Below, piece after piece: positions 1-6,588 of a stretch of 32,279 bases of DNA. Position numbers and translations under genes: made by a program. The stretch covers positions 1 through 32,279 of the forward strand of contig JAUSCI010000068.1 in the NCBI GenBank assembly GCA_030651305.1, read 5' to 3'. This stretch comes from Sulfuritalea sp. (GTDB lineage: Bacteria; Pseudomonadota; Gammaproteobacteria; Burkholderiales; Rhodocyclaceae). The notes under the pieces are model-generated. The model had not been told where the DNA came from. It searched no databases and saw only the letters and a program-made list of their open reading frames with translations. How positions within the stretch are numbered: the first letter of the stretch is position 1; every line of letters starts with the position of its first letter.

Positions 1-1078
1 AGGCGGTCTTTTCGTAGACCGGACGCAGCAGGTTGAGCATCTGCACGATGCCCTTCGGCCGCAGGTCGAAATGCTTCTTCACCAGTTCGGCGATGGTGGC
101 GTCGGCGACCTTGCCGGTGCCCTGCGTCGTGACCCAGACCGAGGTCGGCTCGGCAACGCCGATGGCATAGGAGATCTGCACCAGGCATTTGCTGGCCAGG
201 CCGGCAGCGACGATGTTCTTCGCCACGTAGCGGCTGGCGTAGGCGGCGGAGCGGTCCACTTTCGACGGATCCTTGCCGGAGAAGGCGCCGCCGCCGTGGG
301 GCGCCGCGCCGCCATAGGTATCGACGATGATCTTGCGCCCGGTCAGGCCGCAGTCGCCCTGCGGCCCGCCGACGACGAAGCGCCCGGTGGGATTCACCAG
401 GTACTTGATCTCGCCCTTGATCAACTCCTTGGGCAGCATCGGCTTGATGATTTCCTCGATCACCGCCTCGCGAATCTGCGGTAGTTCGATGTCCGGCGCA
501 TGCTGGGTAGAAACCACCACGGTATCGATGGAATGCGCCTTGCCGTCCCGGTAACGGATCGTCACTTGCGACTTGGCGTCGGGACGCAGCCAGGGCAGGC
601 GGCCGTCGCGGCGCAGCATCGACTGGCGCTCGACCAGGCGGTGCGCCAGGTAGATCGGCAGCGGCATCAGCACCGGCGTCTCGTCGCAAGCATAGCCGAA
701 CATGATGCCCTGGTCGCCGGCGCCCTGATTCAGGTTGTCGTCGTAGGCCTGGTTCACGCCCTGGGCGATGTCCGGACTCTGCTTGTCGTAGGCCACCAGC
801 ACGGCGCAGCCCTTGTAGTCGATGCCGTACTCGGTGTTGTCATAGCCGATGCGCTTCAGCACATTGCGCGTAATGCCGATGTAATCGACATTGGCCTTGG
901 TCGTGATCTCGCCGGCGAGCACCACCAGACCGGTATTGCACAGGGTTTCGGCGGCAACGCGGGAATGCGCATCCTGCGCCAGGATGGCGTCGAGGATGGC
1001 ATCGGAAATCTGGTCGGACACCTTGTCCGGATGGCCTTCCGAAACCGACTCGGAAGTGAAAAGAAAATCGTTTGACAT
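1..1078 (-). CDS. metK: S-adenosylmethionine synthetase, 3' end cut by window
   Basis: MetK makes S-adenosylmethionine from methionine and ATP in the cytoplasm. Reading the minus strand from the ATG at 1078 gives [20 protein letters not shown], the classic MetK N-terminus; the HPDK motif supplies an ATP-binding histidine. Further on come the GAGDQG motif (about residue 120) and the [19 protein letters not shown] block (about residues 270-290), both diagnostic for the family. About 359 codons are present of the usual ~385-390, so only the C-terminus lies outside the window. The start is secured by the conserved N-terminus, although the upstream GGAGCG is only a modest SD. Expression is probably controlled by the structured leader directly upstream. 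Function is near certain. Confidence 0.97.
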   Translation of the reverse strand, partial: MSNDFLFTSESVSEGHPDKVSDQISDAILDAILAQDAHSRVAAETLCNTGLVVLAGEITTKANVDYIGITRNVLKRIGYDNTEYGIDYKGCAVLVAYDKQSPDIAQGVNQAYDDNLNQGAGDQGIMFGYACDETPVLMPLPIYLAHRLVERQSMLRRDGRLPWLRPDAKSQVTIRYRDGKAHSIDTVVVSTQHAPDIELPQIREAVIEEIIKPMLPKELIKGEIKYLVNPTGRFVVGGPQGDCGLTGRKIIVDTYGGAAPHGGGAFSGKDPSKVDRSAAYASRYVAKNIVAAGLASKCLVQISYAIGVAEPTSVWVTTQGTGKVADATIAELVKKHFDLRPKGIVQMLNLLRPVYEKTA

Positions 1079-1222
1079 GGTCTCGCTCCATAAACAAAAA
1101 CGCCTCATTGCTGCGGCGAGGCCGGCTTTGAGGCGTGAGCGGGCGACGCTTTAGCGCTACTTGTTTTTCCACCGTTGCCGGTGTTCTCCGCCACGCAAGT
1201 TGTCATTTAACTCGGCGGAACA
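1079..1222 (-). promoter_or_regulatory. Structured metK leader, candidate SAM-sensing riboswitch
   Basis: The ~145 nt leader of metK folds by eye into several elements. The first is a stem CCGCC/GGCGG enclosing a loop that contains UUAAAUG and CUUGC. It is followed by a GNRA hairpin, CACCG-GCAA-CGGTG. The loop sequence ACTTG can pair with CAAGT downstream of that hairpin, forming a pseudoknot. Next come GCGCTAAAGCG and then the terminator-like hairpin at 1092-1136. The UUGC and GCUAAA elements and the pseudoknot recall SAM-II/SAM-V riboswitches, but the spacing and extra hairpin do not let me assign a class. The position upstream of metK makes SAM the obvious ligand. This is a fold made by inspection, not a covariance hit. 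Confidence 0.45.
1092..1136 (-). terminator. Attenuator-like rho-independent terminator in metK leader
   Basis: On the minus strand ACGCCTCA (1136-1129) pairs with TGAGGCGT (1107-1100) over 8 perfect base pairs and is followed at once by TTTTTGTTT (1100-1092). It ends only ~14 nt before the metK start codon and after the likely promoter, so it would stop the metK transcript itself. A second GCCTC copy inside the 21 nt loop gives an alternative pairing partner for the 3' arm. Confidence 0.6.
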
Positions 1223-1228
1223 GGGAAC

Positions 1229-1237
1229 ATTCTAGCA
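1229..1237 (-). promoter_or_regulatory. Putative extended -10 promoter of metK
   Basis: Minus-strand TGCTAGAAT matches an extended -10 element (TGn plus TAGAAT against TATAAT). No convincing -35 is visible, which extended -10 promoters tolerate. Transcription would begin near 1222, just before the structured leader. This is prediction by eye only. Confidence 0.4.
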
Positions 1238-1283
1238 GCCTCCCGGAAATTTTGGGTGGCCGCGGTAAACCCGAACAGGGCCC

Positions 1284-1314
1284 GACGAACGCCGTATCGC
1301 CAGCGCCGACTCTT
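1284..1314 (-). repeat. Dispersed REP-like repeat, core GTCGGCGCTGGCG
   Basis: On the minus strand this reads AAGAGTCGGCGCTGGCGATA followed by CGGCG, the fullest form of a repeat found many times in the window. It starts immediately after the stop codon of the sucD-like remnant, the typical place for an intergenic REP element. Confidence 0.7.
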
Positions 1315-1438
1315 ACTTCGGCAGCCCCTTGAGCAGCTTGCCCGTTTCCAATGGATTGCGCGTCATGGTGAAACCACGTTCTTCCATGATTGCCAGCTTC
1401 GCATCCGCCGTATCCACGTCGCCGGAGCCAGACGCAGG
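1313..1438 (-). pseudogene. C-terminal remnant of succinyl-CoA ligase alpha subunit-like gene
   Basis: The last ~40 codons before the TAA at 1313-1315 read DTADAKLAIMEERGFTMTRN followed by PLETGKLLKGLPK. This strongly resembles the C-terminus of SucD (GGxxTADAKxAxMEExGFxxTRxPxExGKLLK). The CoA-binding domain, the catalytic histidine and the rest of the ~290-residue protein are absent upstream, where the sequence runs into the start of an antitoxin gene on the other strand. This looks like the surviving 3' end of a deleted gene, with its native stop codon and a downstream REP. The assignment is from memory of SucD sequences; another acyl-CoA synthetase alpha subunit is possible. Confidence 0.55.
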
Positions 1439-1519
1439 CGCACTTTTTGATTCGGCGAGTTGCCGGTGGCACAATGGCAAGCTGATAGGCAAGAATCCAC
1501 GGCACACGCGGAGCAAAGC

Positions 1520-1759
1520 ATGGGATATGCTGAACTGATTGAGCGGCTGCAAGCCCTGCCGCAGGATAAGCAGGCCGAAGTCTTCGACTTTGTCGAGTTT
1601 CTGTCGGCCCGTTGCGGAACCGAGAGTGACGCCGTTCTCGCCCATGGCGACTGGACGGACGCCGAGTCCTCCAGAATGGCCATGGCGCAGGCGCTACGCG
1701 GCATCGAGGCCGACCCGGTCGCATACAGCCGTAACGATCTGCGCGAACAATGGCAGTGA
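1520..1759 (+). CDS. DUF2281/VapB-like antitoxin
   Basis: This 79-residue protein begins MGYAELIERLQALPQDKQAE and continues VFDFVEFL, the leucine-rich N-terminal helix pattern of DUF2281-type antitoxins, which bind and neutralise a partner toxin and usually autoregulate. The start is chosen at ATG 1520 because GGAG lies 6-7 nt upstream and the family motif begins right there; longer in-frame reading upstream has no family resemblance. The tail (SRNDLREQWQ) is typical of antitoxins that end close to the toxin start. The next gene, a MazF-like toxin, overlaps its end but is reduced to 26 codons, so this antitoxin appears orphaned. Confidence 0.7.
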   Translation: MGYAELIERLQALPQDKQAEVFDFVEFLSARCGTESDAVLAHGDWTDAESSRMAMAQALRGIEADPVAYSRNDLREQWQ

Positions 1760-1830
1760 AGCGCGCGGGACAGATCGTCCTTACGCCATTTCCCTACACG
1801 GACCTTTCCGGAGCCAAACTGAAGCACTAA
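1750..1830 (+). pseudogene. Truncated MazF/PemK-type toxin stub
   Basis: The ATG at 1750 overlaps the end of the antitoxin gene, as expected for a toxin-antitoxin operon. It reads MAVKRAGQIVLTPFPYTDLS followed by GAKLKH and a TAA. The motif GxIVLxPFPYTDLSGAKLRP is the N-terminus of MazF/PemK-family mRNA interferases, normally ~110 residues. The frame ends exactly where the conserved RPA(L/V)V strand should follow. Thirty bases later a degenerate REP-like repeat begins. Most of the toxin, including the later strands of the fold and the active-site region, is gone, so it should be inactive. Confidence 0.7.
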
Positions 1831-1859
1831 AGGTTCCGGGCTCGGACCGTCAATCCCGG

Positions 1860-1990
1860 CGAACGCCGTATCACCAATGGCGACTTTTGGTGCCCTGTCC
1901 CCGGATCAAGTTCGGGGCAGGCTATTCCCGCCAAGACGGGAATCCGTTAGTAGTTGTGAGATAACGGGACTCGCCCCGGCGGGCGTCGCG
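1860..1990. repeat. Composite repeat: degenerate REP, hairpin, and end of the long repeat
   Basis: 1860-1888 is a diverged minus-orientation copy of the REP-like repeat (CGAACGCCGTATCACCAATGG, one run of the family). It is followed by a hairpin ATTCCCGCC-AA-GACGGGAAT near 1924-1943. Then comes GGGACTCGCCCCGGCGGGCG (about 1967-1986), which equals the left end of the long repeat at 2843. The order REP, ATTCC hairpin, CGCCCCGGCGGGCG is the same as at 2766-2862, so this is a truncated copy of that composite. I see no gene in 1831-2083. Confidence 0.6.
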
Positions 1991-2083
1991 CATGTCAGGC
2001 CATTCCATAAGGTATGCTTACGGCGATCCATTCACGCCGGCCCCTTGGGTTCCGAGCCCGGTAGCCTACGAAAAGGAGTTGCC

Positions 2084-2332
2084 ATGACGACATTGGAACT
2101 GAAACTCAACCTGCCGGATCGATTGGCACAGGATGCCGCCCAAATGGGACTCCTGAAGCCGGATAGTCTGCAATCGCTGTTACGCGAAGCCGTGCGCAAT
2201 CGTCGTATCGCACAACTGGCCGAGGCACGTAAACGGATAGCGGCAGCGGGCATCCCGCCCATGAGTCTGGACGAAATTCAGGACGAAGTGGATGCCCATC
2301 GCGCCGCGCAACGCGGTCAGGCCGTGGGCTGA
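2084..2332 (+). CDS. Antitoxin of PIN-family toxin-antitoxin pair
   Basis: This 82-residue protein starts MTTLELKLNLPDRLAQDAAQ, behind a strong SD (AAAAGGAG, 2071-2078). The N-terminal beta strand followed by helices (residues 1-45), with LKLNLPDRLAQDA then SLLREAVRNRRIAQ, is what one expects of a ribbon-helix-helix-like antitoxin. The C-terminal half (MSLDEIQDEVDAHRAAQRG) is a typical toxin-wrapping tail. Its TGA stop shares one base with the ATG of the downstream PIN toxin (TGATG), so the two are translationally coupled. It likely represses its own promoter. It is the only toxin-antitoxin pair in the window whose two members both look complete. Confidence 0.8.
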   Translation: MTTLELKLNLPDRLAQDAAQMGLLKPDSLQSLLREAVRNRRIAQLAEARKRIAAAGIPPMSLDEIQDEVDAHRAAQRGQAVG

Positions 2333-2754
2333 TGCGCCTGGTACTCGACACCAACGTGGTGGCGTCAGGCTTGTTGTGGAACGGCGCACCGGCACGCTTG
2401 CTTGATGCGGCGCAAACCGGGGAACTCGAACTTTTTACCAGCACACGCTTGCTGGCTGAGTTGGCCGGCATTTTGACCCGCGCCAAGTTCGCCAAGGCGC
2501 TAGCCATCGCCGGGTTGCCGTGCGAAGAGTTGGTGTTGGGCTATGCAGAATTGGCTACCGTCATAGCGCCTGCGGCAATCCCGCCAACCATTGAGGCCGA
2601 TCCCTCCGACGATCAGGTATTGGCCTGCGCCATGACTGCCAACGCCGATCTGATTGTCTCCGGCGACAAGCATTTGCATAGCCTGGGCGGCAAGTACAAC
2701 GGCATTCGCATCGTCAGACCCGCCGAGGCAATGAGCATCGTCGAGGCTGGGTAG
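2332..2754 (+). CDS. PIN-domain toxin ribonuclease
   Basis: This 140-residue PIN-domain protein is of the 'putative toxin component, PIN family' (COG1569-like) group. Acidic residues expected to bind Mg2+/Mn2+ are all visible: D6 in VLDTNV, E43 in LLAEL, D94 in DPSDDQVLACA and D112 in IVSGDKHL. Such toxins cleave RNA and are held inactive by the upstream antitoxin. The gene overlaps the antitoxin stop by one base. Length and motif order are normal, so it is probably functional. The RNA target cannot be deduced from sequence. It is followed directly by REP and long-repeat DNA. Confidence 0.9.
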   Translation: MRLVLDTNVVASGLLWNGAPARLLDAAQTGELELFTSTRLLAELAGILTRAKFAKALAIAGLPCEELVLGYAELATVIAPAAIPPTIEADPSDDQVLACAMTANADLIVSGDKHLHSLGGKYNGIRIVRPAEAMSIVEAG

Positions 2755-2765
2755 CGGCAGCAATT

Positions 2766-2842
2766 GCCGTGTCGCCAGCGCCGACTCTTTGGTGTTTCGT
2801 CATTCCGGCGAAAGCCGGAATCCAGTGGGTTGCGAGAATGCC
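2766..2842. repeat. REP-like repeat plus ATTCCGG hairpin
   Basis: 2766-2790 is a minus-orientation copy of the REP-like core (GCCAGCGCCGACTCTTT). Just downstream (about 2803-2822) ATTCCGGCGAAAGCCGGAAT is a near-perfect hairpin with a GAAA-type loop, a form of dispersed repeat common in beta- and gammaproteobacteria. It may act as a transcript-end structure after the PIN toxin. Confidence 0.65.
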
Positions 2843-3065
2843 GGGACTCGCCCCGGCGGGCGAGGTACTTTCTTGTGATGCGACAAGAAAGTATCCAAAG
2901 AAACGCACCCCGCCGCCCCGGCCCTGCGGGCTACCCTCGCGGAGCAAGGCCCGCCGGGCCGGTCGCTAAACTAGCCGCCCGCTACGCGGCCGTCGTCGGA
3001 CAACGCGACCGGAATTCCCCGGCGAACCTTCCTCCACTCGGCGGGACAGAGGGGAAGGCAAACCG
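2843..3065 (+). repeat. Long inverted repeat, left copy
   Basis: This ~220 bp segment is nearly identical to the reverse complement of 4172-4394. It contains a hairpin (GGTACTTTCTTGTGATGCGA paired with CAAGAAAGTATCC), then a GC-rich stretch ending ...GGGAAGGCAAACC. Differences from the right copy are scattered substitutions, for example GATGCGAC against GCTGCGCGGC in the hairpin loop. The open frames inside it look like repeat translations, not genes. From 3066 to 3210 the DNA is AT-richer, with an imperfect inverted repeat GTGTGA/TCACAC (3123-3148) downstream of the nuclease gene. Confidence 0.85.
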
Positions 3066-3210
3066 TCGCGCGTGGTGGGTTGTGATGAGAATCAATTTAA
3101 GCCCGCCCCATTCGGCGGATTTGTGTGAATTCGAAATTCAAATCACACAGGCAGGTGTGTAAGTTACTAATAATAAACAACAAACGCGTTACGCCCTGAA
3201 TACAAGTTGG

Positions 3211-4056
3211 CTATGTCTTTTTGGCTCGTTTGTTGTGCCAATTTACCAGTCGCTGCATATCACCGTCTTTAATATCTCGCGGCGACTGCACTTTCAAACC
3301 AAGTTTCTCTCGGACCTCGGTTAGTAACGCGCTGTGCCCGAATGGATAAATCTGTTCTTCGAAGATGAGGCCGAATCCACGGTATGTCGTAGCAATGTTG
3401 TGCATGTAGGATTTCGGCGCATAGCGCATGATGAAAAGCGGTGTCAGTCCGAGGTGCTTGCAGAGATCGAGTTTCAAATCAAGTTCGGGGCGTTGAATGT
3501 AGTTCTGTGTGTTCTTTATTTCGATTCCGTATGCAATGCCATCGCGCACAACTATCCGGTCTAGGTTGTGATTTGTCTTCGTCCACGCCGCCCCTTCCCA
3601 ATTCTTGGCATCTTTATCTTTGATCATGAACCCATGCCGAGAGAGCGCCGAGTCGAACATCATTTCCGCGTGTCGGCCAATGGCATGTGTGAACTCCGGA
3701 TCGAAAATCCGTTCCAGGAGTGCCTGTAGTTGTTTCTGTTCGCGTTTCCAATACCGATATTTCGGATGCGCGTAGAAATTGACCGACTTCCCCTGTACTA
3801 CGGCAGGCATGCGCTGGATCTTTCCAGCATTGCCGAGTTCCAGCAGCGCCTTGTTCGTGATCCAGTGAAATATATCCCGCTCCAGTTGGGTTTCGATCTG
3901 GGTCGAGTAGAACACCCGGGTGGGTGCGTCGTTGAATATCTGAAGGATGCGCGGTGCCGCCGCGTCGATTGCCTCGTCGCGCGGTCTGGCCAATGTCGGT
4001 TCGTCGTCGTAATCCTCGTCGTGCACATGCCAATCGTACCTGACCGCACGGGCCAT
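3211..4056 (-). CDS. Putative PD-(D/E)XK nuclease with N-terminal winged helix
   Basis: This is a 281-residue protein from ATG 4056 (a GTG at 4071 would add five residues; neither has a clear SD). Residues ~33-95 look like a winged helix (ILQIFNDAPTRVFYSTQIE ... LLELGNAGKIQRM). Residues ~125-205 carry a PD-(D/E)XK core: E131 in a helix (HAEMMFDSAL), D166 in LDRIVV, then E179 and K181 in YGIEIKNTQN. These match the metal-binding acidic residues and catalytic lysine of this nuclease superfamily, which includes restriction enzymes and resolvases. I do not recognise the specific family. Base composition is visibly lower in GC than in neighbouring genes, and the gene lies alone between two inverted long repeats, so it is probably acquired. 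No methyltransferase or partner is visible. Possible roles are solitary DNA defence or element maintenance; both are inference. Confidence 0.7.
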   Translation of the reverse strand: MARAVRYDWHVHDEDYDDEPTLARPRDEAIDAAAPRILQIFNDAPTRVFYSTQIETQLERDIFHWITNKALLELGNAGKIQRMPAVVQGKSVNFYAHPKYRYWKREQKQLQALLERIFDPEFTHAIGRHAEMMFDSALSRHGFMIKDKDAKNWEGAAWTKTNHNLDRIVVRDGIAYGIEIKNTQNYIQRPELDLKLDLCKHLGLTPLFIMRYAPKSYMHNIATTYRGFGLIFEEQIYPFGHSALLTEVREKLGLKVQSPRDIKDGDMQRLVNWHNKRAKKT

Positions 4057-4079
4057 GCGATAAAGTTGCACCGTCGCCG

Positions 4080-4095
4080 CTAAGTCGGCGTTGCC
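4080..4095 (+). repeat. Partial REP-like core upstream of nuclease gene
   Basis: CTAAGTCGGCGTTGCC matches the start of the REP-like repeat but ends early. The remaining DNA up to 4171 shows no gene. Confidence 0.4.
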
Positions 4096-4171
4096 TAAAC
4101 CAACGAATAGCGTATTGAGCGATAAGGAGTCGTCTTCGCATTTGTTCTCGGCACAACCCGACAGGCGCGGT

Positions 4172-4394
4172 GGTTTGCCTTCCCCTCTGTCCCGCCGAGT
4201 GGAGGAAGGTTCGCCGGGGAATTCCGGTCGCGTTGTCCGACGACGACCGCGTAGCGGGCGGCTAGTTTAGCGACCGGCCCGGCGGGCCTTGCTCTGCGAG
4301 GGTAGCCCGCAGGGCCGGGGCGGCGGGGCGCGTTTCTTTGGGTACTTTCTTGCCGCGCAGCAAGAAAGTATCTCGCCTGCCGGGGCGAGACCCG
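4172..4394 (-). repeat. Long inverted repeat, right copy
   Basis: This is the reverse-complement partner of 2843-3065, nearly identical over ~220 bp. The hairpin arm ACTTTCTTGC/GCAAGAAAGT lies at about 4343-4370. With its partner it brackets ~1.1 kb containing only the nuclease gene. Like the left copy, it is joined on the outer side to a REP-like repeat. Confidence 0.85.
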
Positions 4395-4421
4395 GCGCAG
4401 TCGTGGAGCAACCACAAACCC

Positions 4422-4460
4422 AAGAGTCGGCGTTGGCGATACGGCGAACGCGGTATCGCC
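4422..4460 (+). repeat. REP-like repeat with own hairpin, upstream of MFS gene
   Basis: AAGAGTCGGCGTTGGCGATA followed by CGGCG is a near-full copy of the dispersed repeat. GGCGATAC (4435-4442) pairs with GTATCGCC (4453-4460) around a 10 nt loop, giving a stable hairpin 24 bp before the MFS start codon, so it lies in that gene's promoter or leader. Confidence 0.7.
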
Positions 4461-4484
4461 AATCGTGGGTGATAAGCTCCGCCC

Positions 4485-5723
4485 ATGCCCTGGCTGCTCC
4501 AATTCTGCGCGGCGCGTGCCGCCTTCGCCACGATGTTCACCGCCTGGTCGGCGATGCTGCCCCTGCTGCAGACCGACTGGCAGATGAGCGCATGGCAGGG
4601 TGGCATGGTGCAATCCGCCTACCACGTCGGCTTCCTGATCTCCCTGTTTTCTGTCGGCTTCCTGTCCGACCGACACGGCGCACGCCGCATCTACCTGATG
4701 ACCAGTGTCGCGGCGGTAGTCAGCGGCTTGCTGTTCGCCCTGTTCGCCGACGGCTTCGTTTCGGCGCTGCTGTTGTATGGGCTCACCGGTCTGTGTTCGG
4801 GTGGCTCCTACACGCCGGGACTGGCCATCGTCGCGCAGCAGATACGCGTGCGGCAGGGTCGCGCCCTTGGTTACTACCTCGCGGCCGCCTCGCTCGGCTA
4901 TGCCATCGGATTGCTCATCGCCAGCGCGATGCTGCCGCTGGCCGGCTGGCGCGGCGCCTTGATCGCGATGGCCTGCTGCCCGCTGCTGGGCATGGTGCTG
5001 GGTTTCCGGGCGCTGCGCGACGTGCCGAACATCGTGCATGCGTCACCCGACGGACATAACACCCTCGGCCGCCTGCTGGAGGTGGTGCGCAACAAGCCGG
5101 CGATGCTGTCGATCTGGGGCTATACCTTCCACGCCTGGGAACTGCTCGGCCTGTGGGCCTGGTTGCCGGCCTTCCTGGCGGCCGCCGCCATCGCCGGCGG
5201 CACGGCGGGAACGCAGGCGGCCAGCCTTGGCGCCACCCTCAGCGCGCTGACCTATCTGGCCGCCGTGGTCGGCAGCGTGTTTGGCGGCTCGCTGTCGGAT
5301 CGTTTCGGACGCACCGCCATCACTTTGCTGATGGCGGTCGCCAGCCTGGCCTGCTCCTTCACTTTCGGCTGGATGATCGGTCTGCCGATGTTCCTGCTGG
5401 TTATCGTGGCGGTGTTCTACAACGTCACCGGCGTCGCCGACTCATCGATTCACTCGACGACACTGACGGAACTCACCGATCCCCGCTATCTCGGCGCCGC
5501 GTATTCGCTACGCTCGCTGCTCGGCTTCGGCGCCGGCGCAATTTCGCCGTGGGTGTTCGGCCTCGTGCTGGACTGGGGAAGGTCCGGAGCGAGTCTGCCC
5601 GATCACGTGGTGTGGGGGCTGGCGTGGTCGACGCTGGGGCTGGGCGGACTGCTCGGGCCGGTGGTGGTGTGGCGCCTGCGGCGGATGCCGGAGGCCGTGA
5701 AACTGGCCGGCGGGAAGCGCTGA
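4485..5723 (+). CDS. Major facilitator superfamily transporter
   Basis: This is a 412-residue, strongly hydrophobic protein with about 12 predicted membrane helices, the usual MFS length. The loop between helices 2 and 3 carries the signature GFLSDRHGARRIY (residues ~58-70), and its repeat in the second half is GGSLSDRFGRTAI. It should be an inner-membrane secondary transporter (symport or antiport). The substrate cannot be read from sequence. The start at ATG 4485 gives a helix right away but has no good SD. It stands alone between the repeat region and the convergent hypothetical gene, so context does not identify its cargo. Confidence 0.9.
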   Translation: MPWLLQFCAARAAFATMFTAWSAMLPLLQTDWQMSAWQGGMVQSAYHVGFLISLFSVGFLSDRHGARRIYLMTSVAAVVSGLLFALFADGFVSALLLYGLTGLCSGGSYTPGLAIVAQQIRVRQGRALGYYLAAASLGYAIGLLIASAMLPLAGWRGALIAMACCPLLGMVLGFRALRDVPNIVHASPDGHNTLGRLLEVVRNKPAMLSIWGYTFHAWELLGLWAWLPAFLAAAAIAGGTAGTQAASLGATLSALTYLAAVVGSVFGGSLSDRFGRTAITLLMAVASLACSFTFGWMIGLPMFLLVIVAVFYNVTGVADSSIHSTTLTELTDPRYLGAAYSLRSLLGFGAGAISPWVFGLVLDWGRSGASLPDHVVWGLAWSTLGLGGLLGPVVVWRLRRMPEAVKLAGGKR

Positions 5724-5822
5724 CGGCTTCATCGACAGGCAGAATCCGGCTCAACGTAAGCCGTCATTCAGCACTCCAAAACCCACCATTGCTCACGGGG
5801 TACCGAAGCGAGCGATCGGCAA

Positions 5823-6494
5823 TTACGACGACGACGGTTCAGGCGACGGTGCGTCGGTGTTTGCCGGGGGCGGCCCAGCGTCGGAAGCTGTTGGCAGAGA
5901 AAGGTGGTCGTCTGGTCGCAATGCGTTGGTTTCCCTGTCGATGCCGACGTGCGCGTCGGGGCCAGGGACCGTACCCGGCGGCGTGTTGCAGTCGGCAAGC
6001 AGAAACACCTCGCCGTTGAGCAGGCAGGCGGTGGCAGCCTTGCGTGGGGCGTGAGCTTCGTCGGGATACTGTACGGTCATCTGCGGTGCACTGTTCAGGC
6101 TGTCCATCCGGAAGGCTGCATCCTGATAAACGTAACCGGCACTGGGACGAATACCGGCAACTTGCAGCAAGGCAAATCCTGGCACTGCGATGCCGGCCAT
6201 CTGCGTCGCCCGGCGCGGGGTCTGCTTGGCGACTTGTTGCTTGTTCGACTTGACGGCAGCGAGCTTTGACTTTTTCGACGATGTCCTGGCGACGCGACTG
6301 CGCGCAGACTTGCCGGCTTTCTTGACATATTTATTGCTGGCTTTCCTGGTGACCGGTTTGCTGGCTTTGCTCGCATGCGCCGCCTCTGCGGCGGATGGCA
6401 GCGTCAGCGCAACGCCCGGCACACCGATGCTGGCAGCGCACAGAACTATTCCGGCGTATTTCGAAACCGAGGCAAGAATGCGGGCGGAGTTCAT
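5823..6494 (-). CDS. Secreted basic protein of unknown function
   Basis: This is a 223-residue protein. The N-terminus (residues 1-38) has a weakly charged start, a hydrophobic core (YAGIVLCAASIGVPGVALTL) and an AEAA/AHA-type cleavage region, so it is probably exported. Residues ~40-95 are rich in Lys, Arg, Ser and Ala, resembling a disordered cationic segment. The middle contains two conserved-looking cysteines (TACLLNGEVFLLADCNTPPG) that could form a disulfide. The C-terminus is Pro/Ser/Asp-rich and low complexity. I do not recognise a family. It is transcribed alone, upstream of but not overlapping the lpxA operon end. The start is taken at ATG 6494; the SD is weak. Confidence 0.6.
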   Translation of the reverse strand: MNSARILASVSKYAGIVLCAASIGVPGVALTLPSAAEAAHASKASKPVTRKASNKYVKKAGKSARSRVARTSSKKSKLAAVKSNKQQVAKQTPRRATQMAGIAVPGFALLQVAGIRPSAGYVYQDAAFRMDSLNSAPQMTVQYPDEAHAPRKAATACLLNGEVFLLADCNTPPGTVPGPDAHVGIDRETNALRPDDHLSLPTASDAGPPPANTDAPSPEPSSS

Positions 6495-6588
6495 GTCGCC
6501 ATGATCCCCGCAAGAGCCGCATCAAACGGCTGGAGCAAGCGGAATTTTCGTCCCCATTTCTCCGCTCAGCGACTCCGTCAGGCTGCGG

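Noticed and set aside
2764-3162. Open frame through the left long repeat (peptide NAPRRPGPAGYP)
   Set aside because: It is a translation of repeat DNA that also appears from the right copy; such peptides are common spurious annotations.
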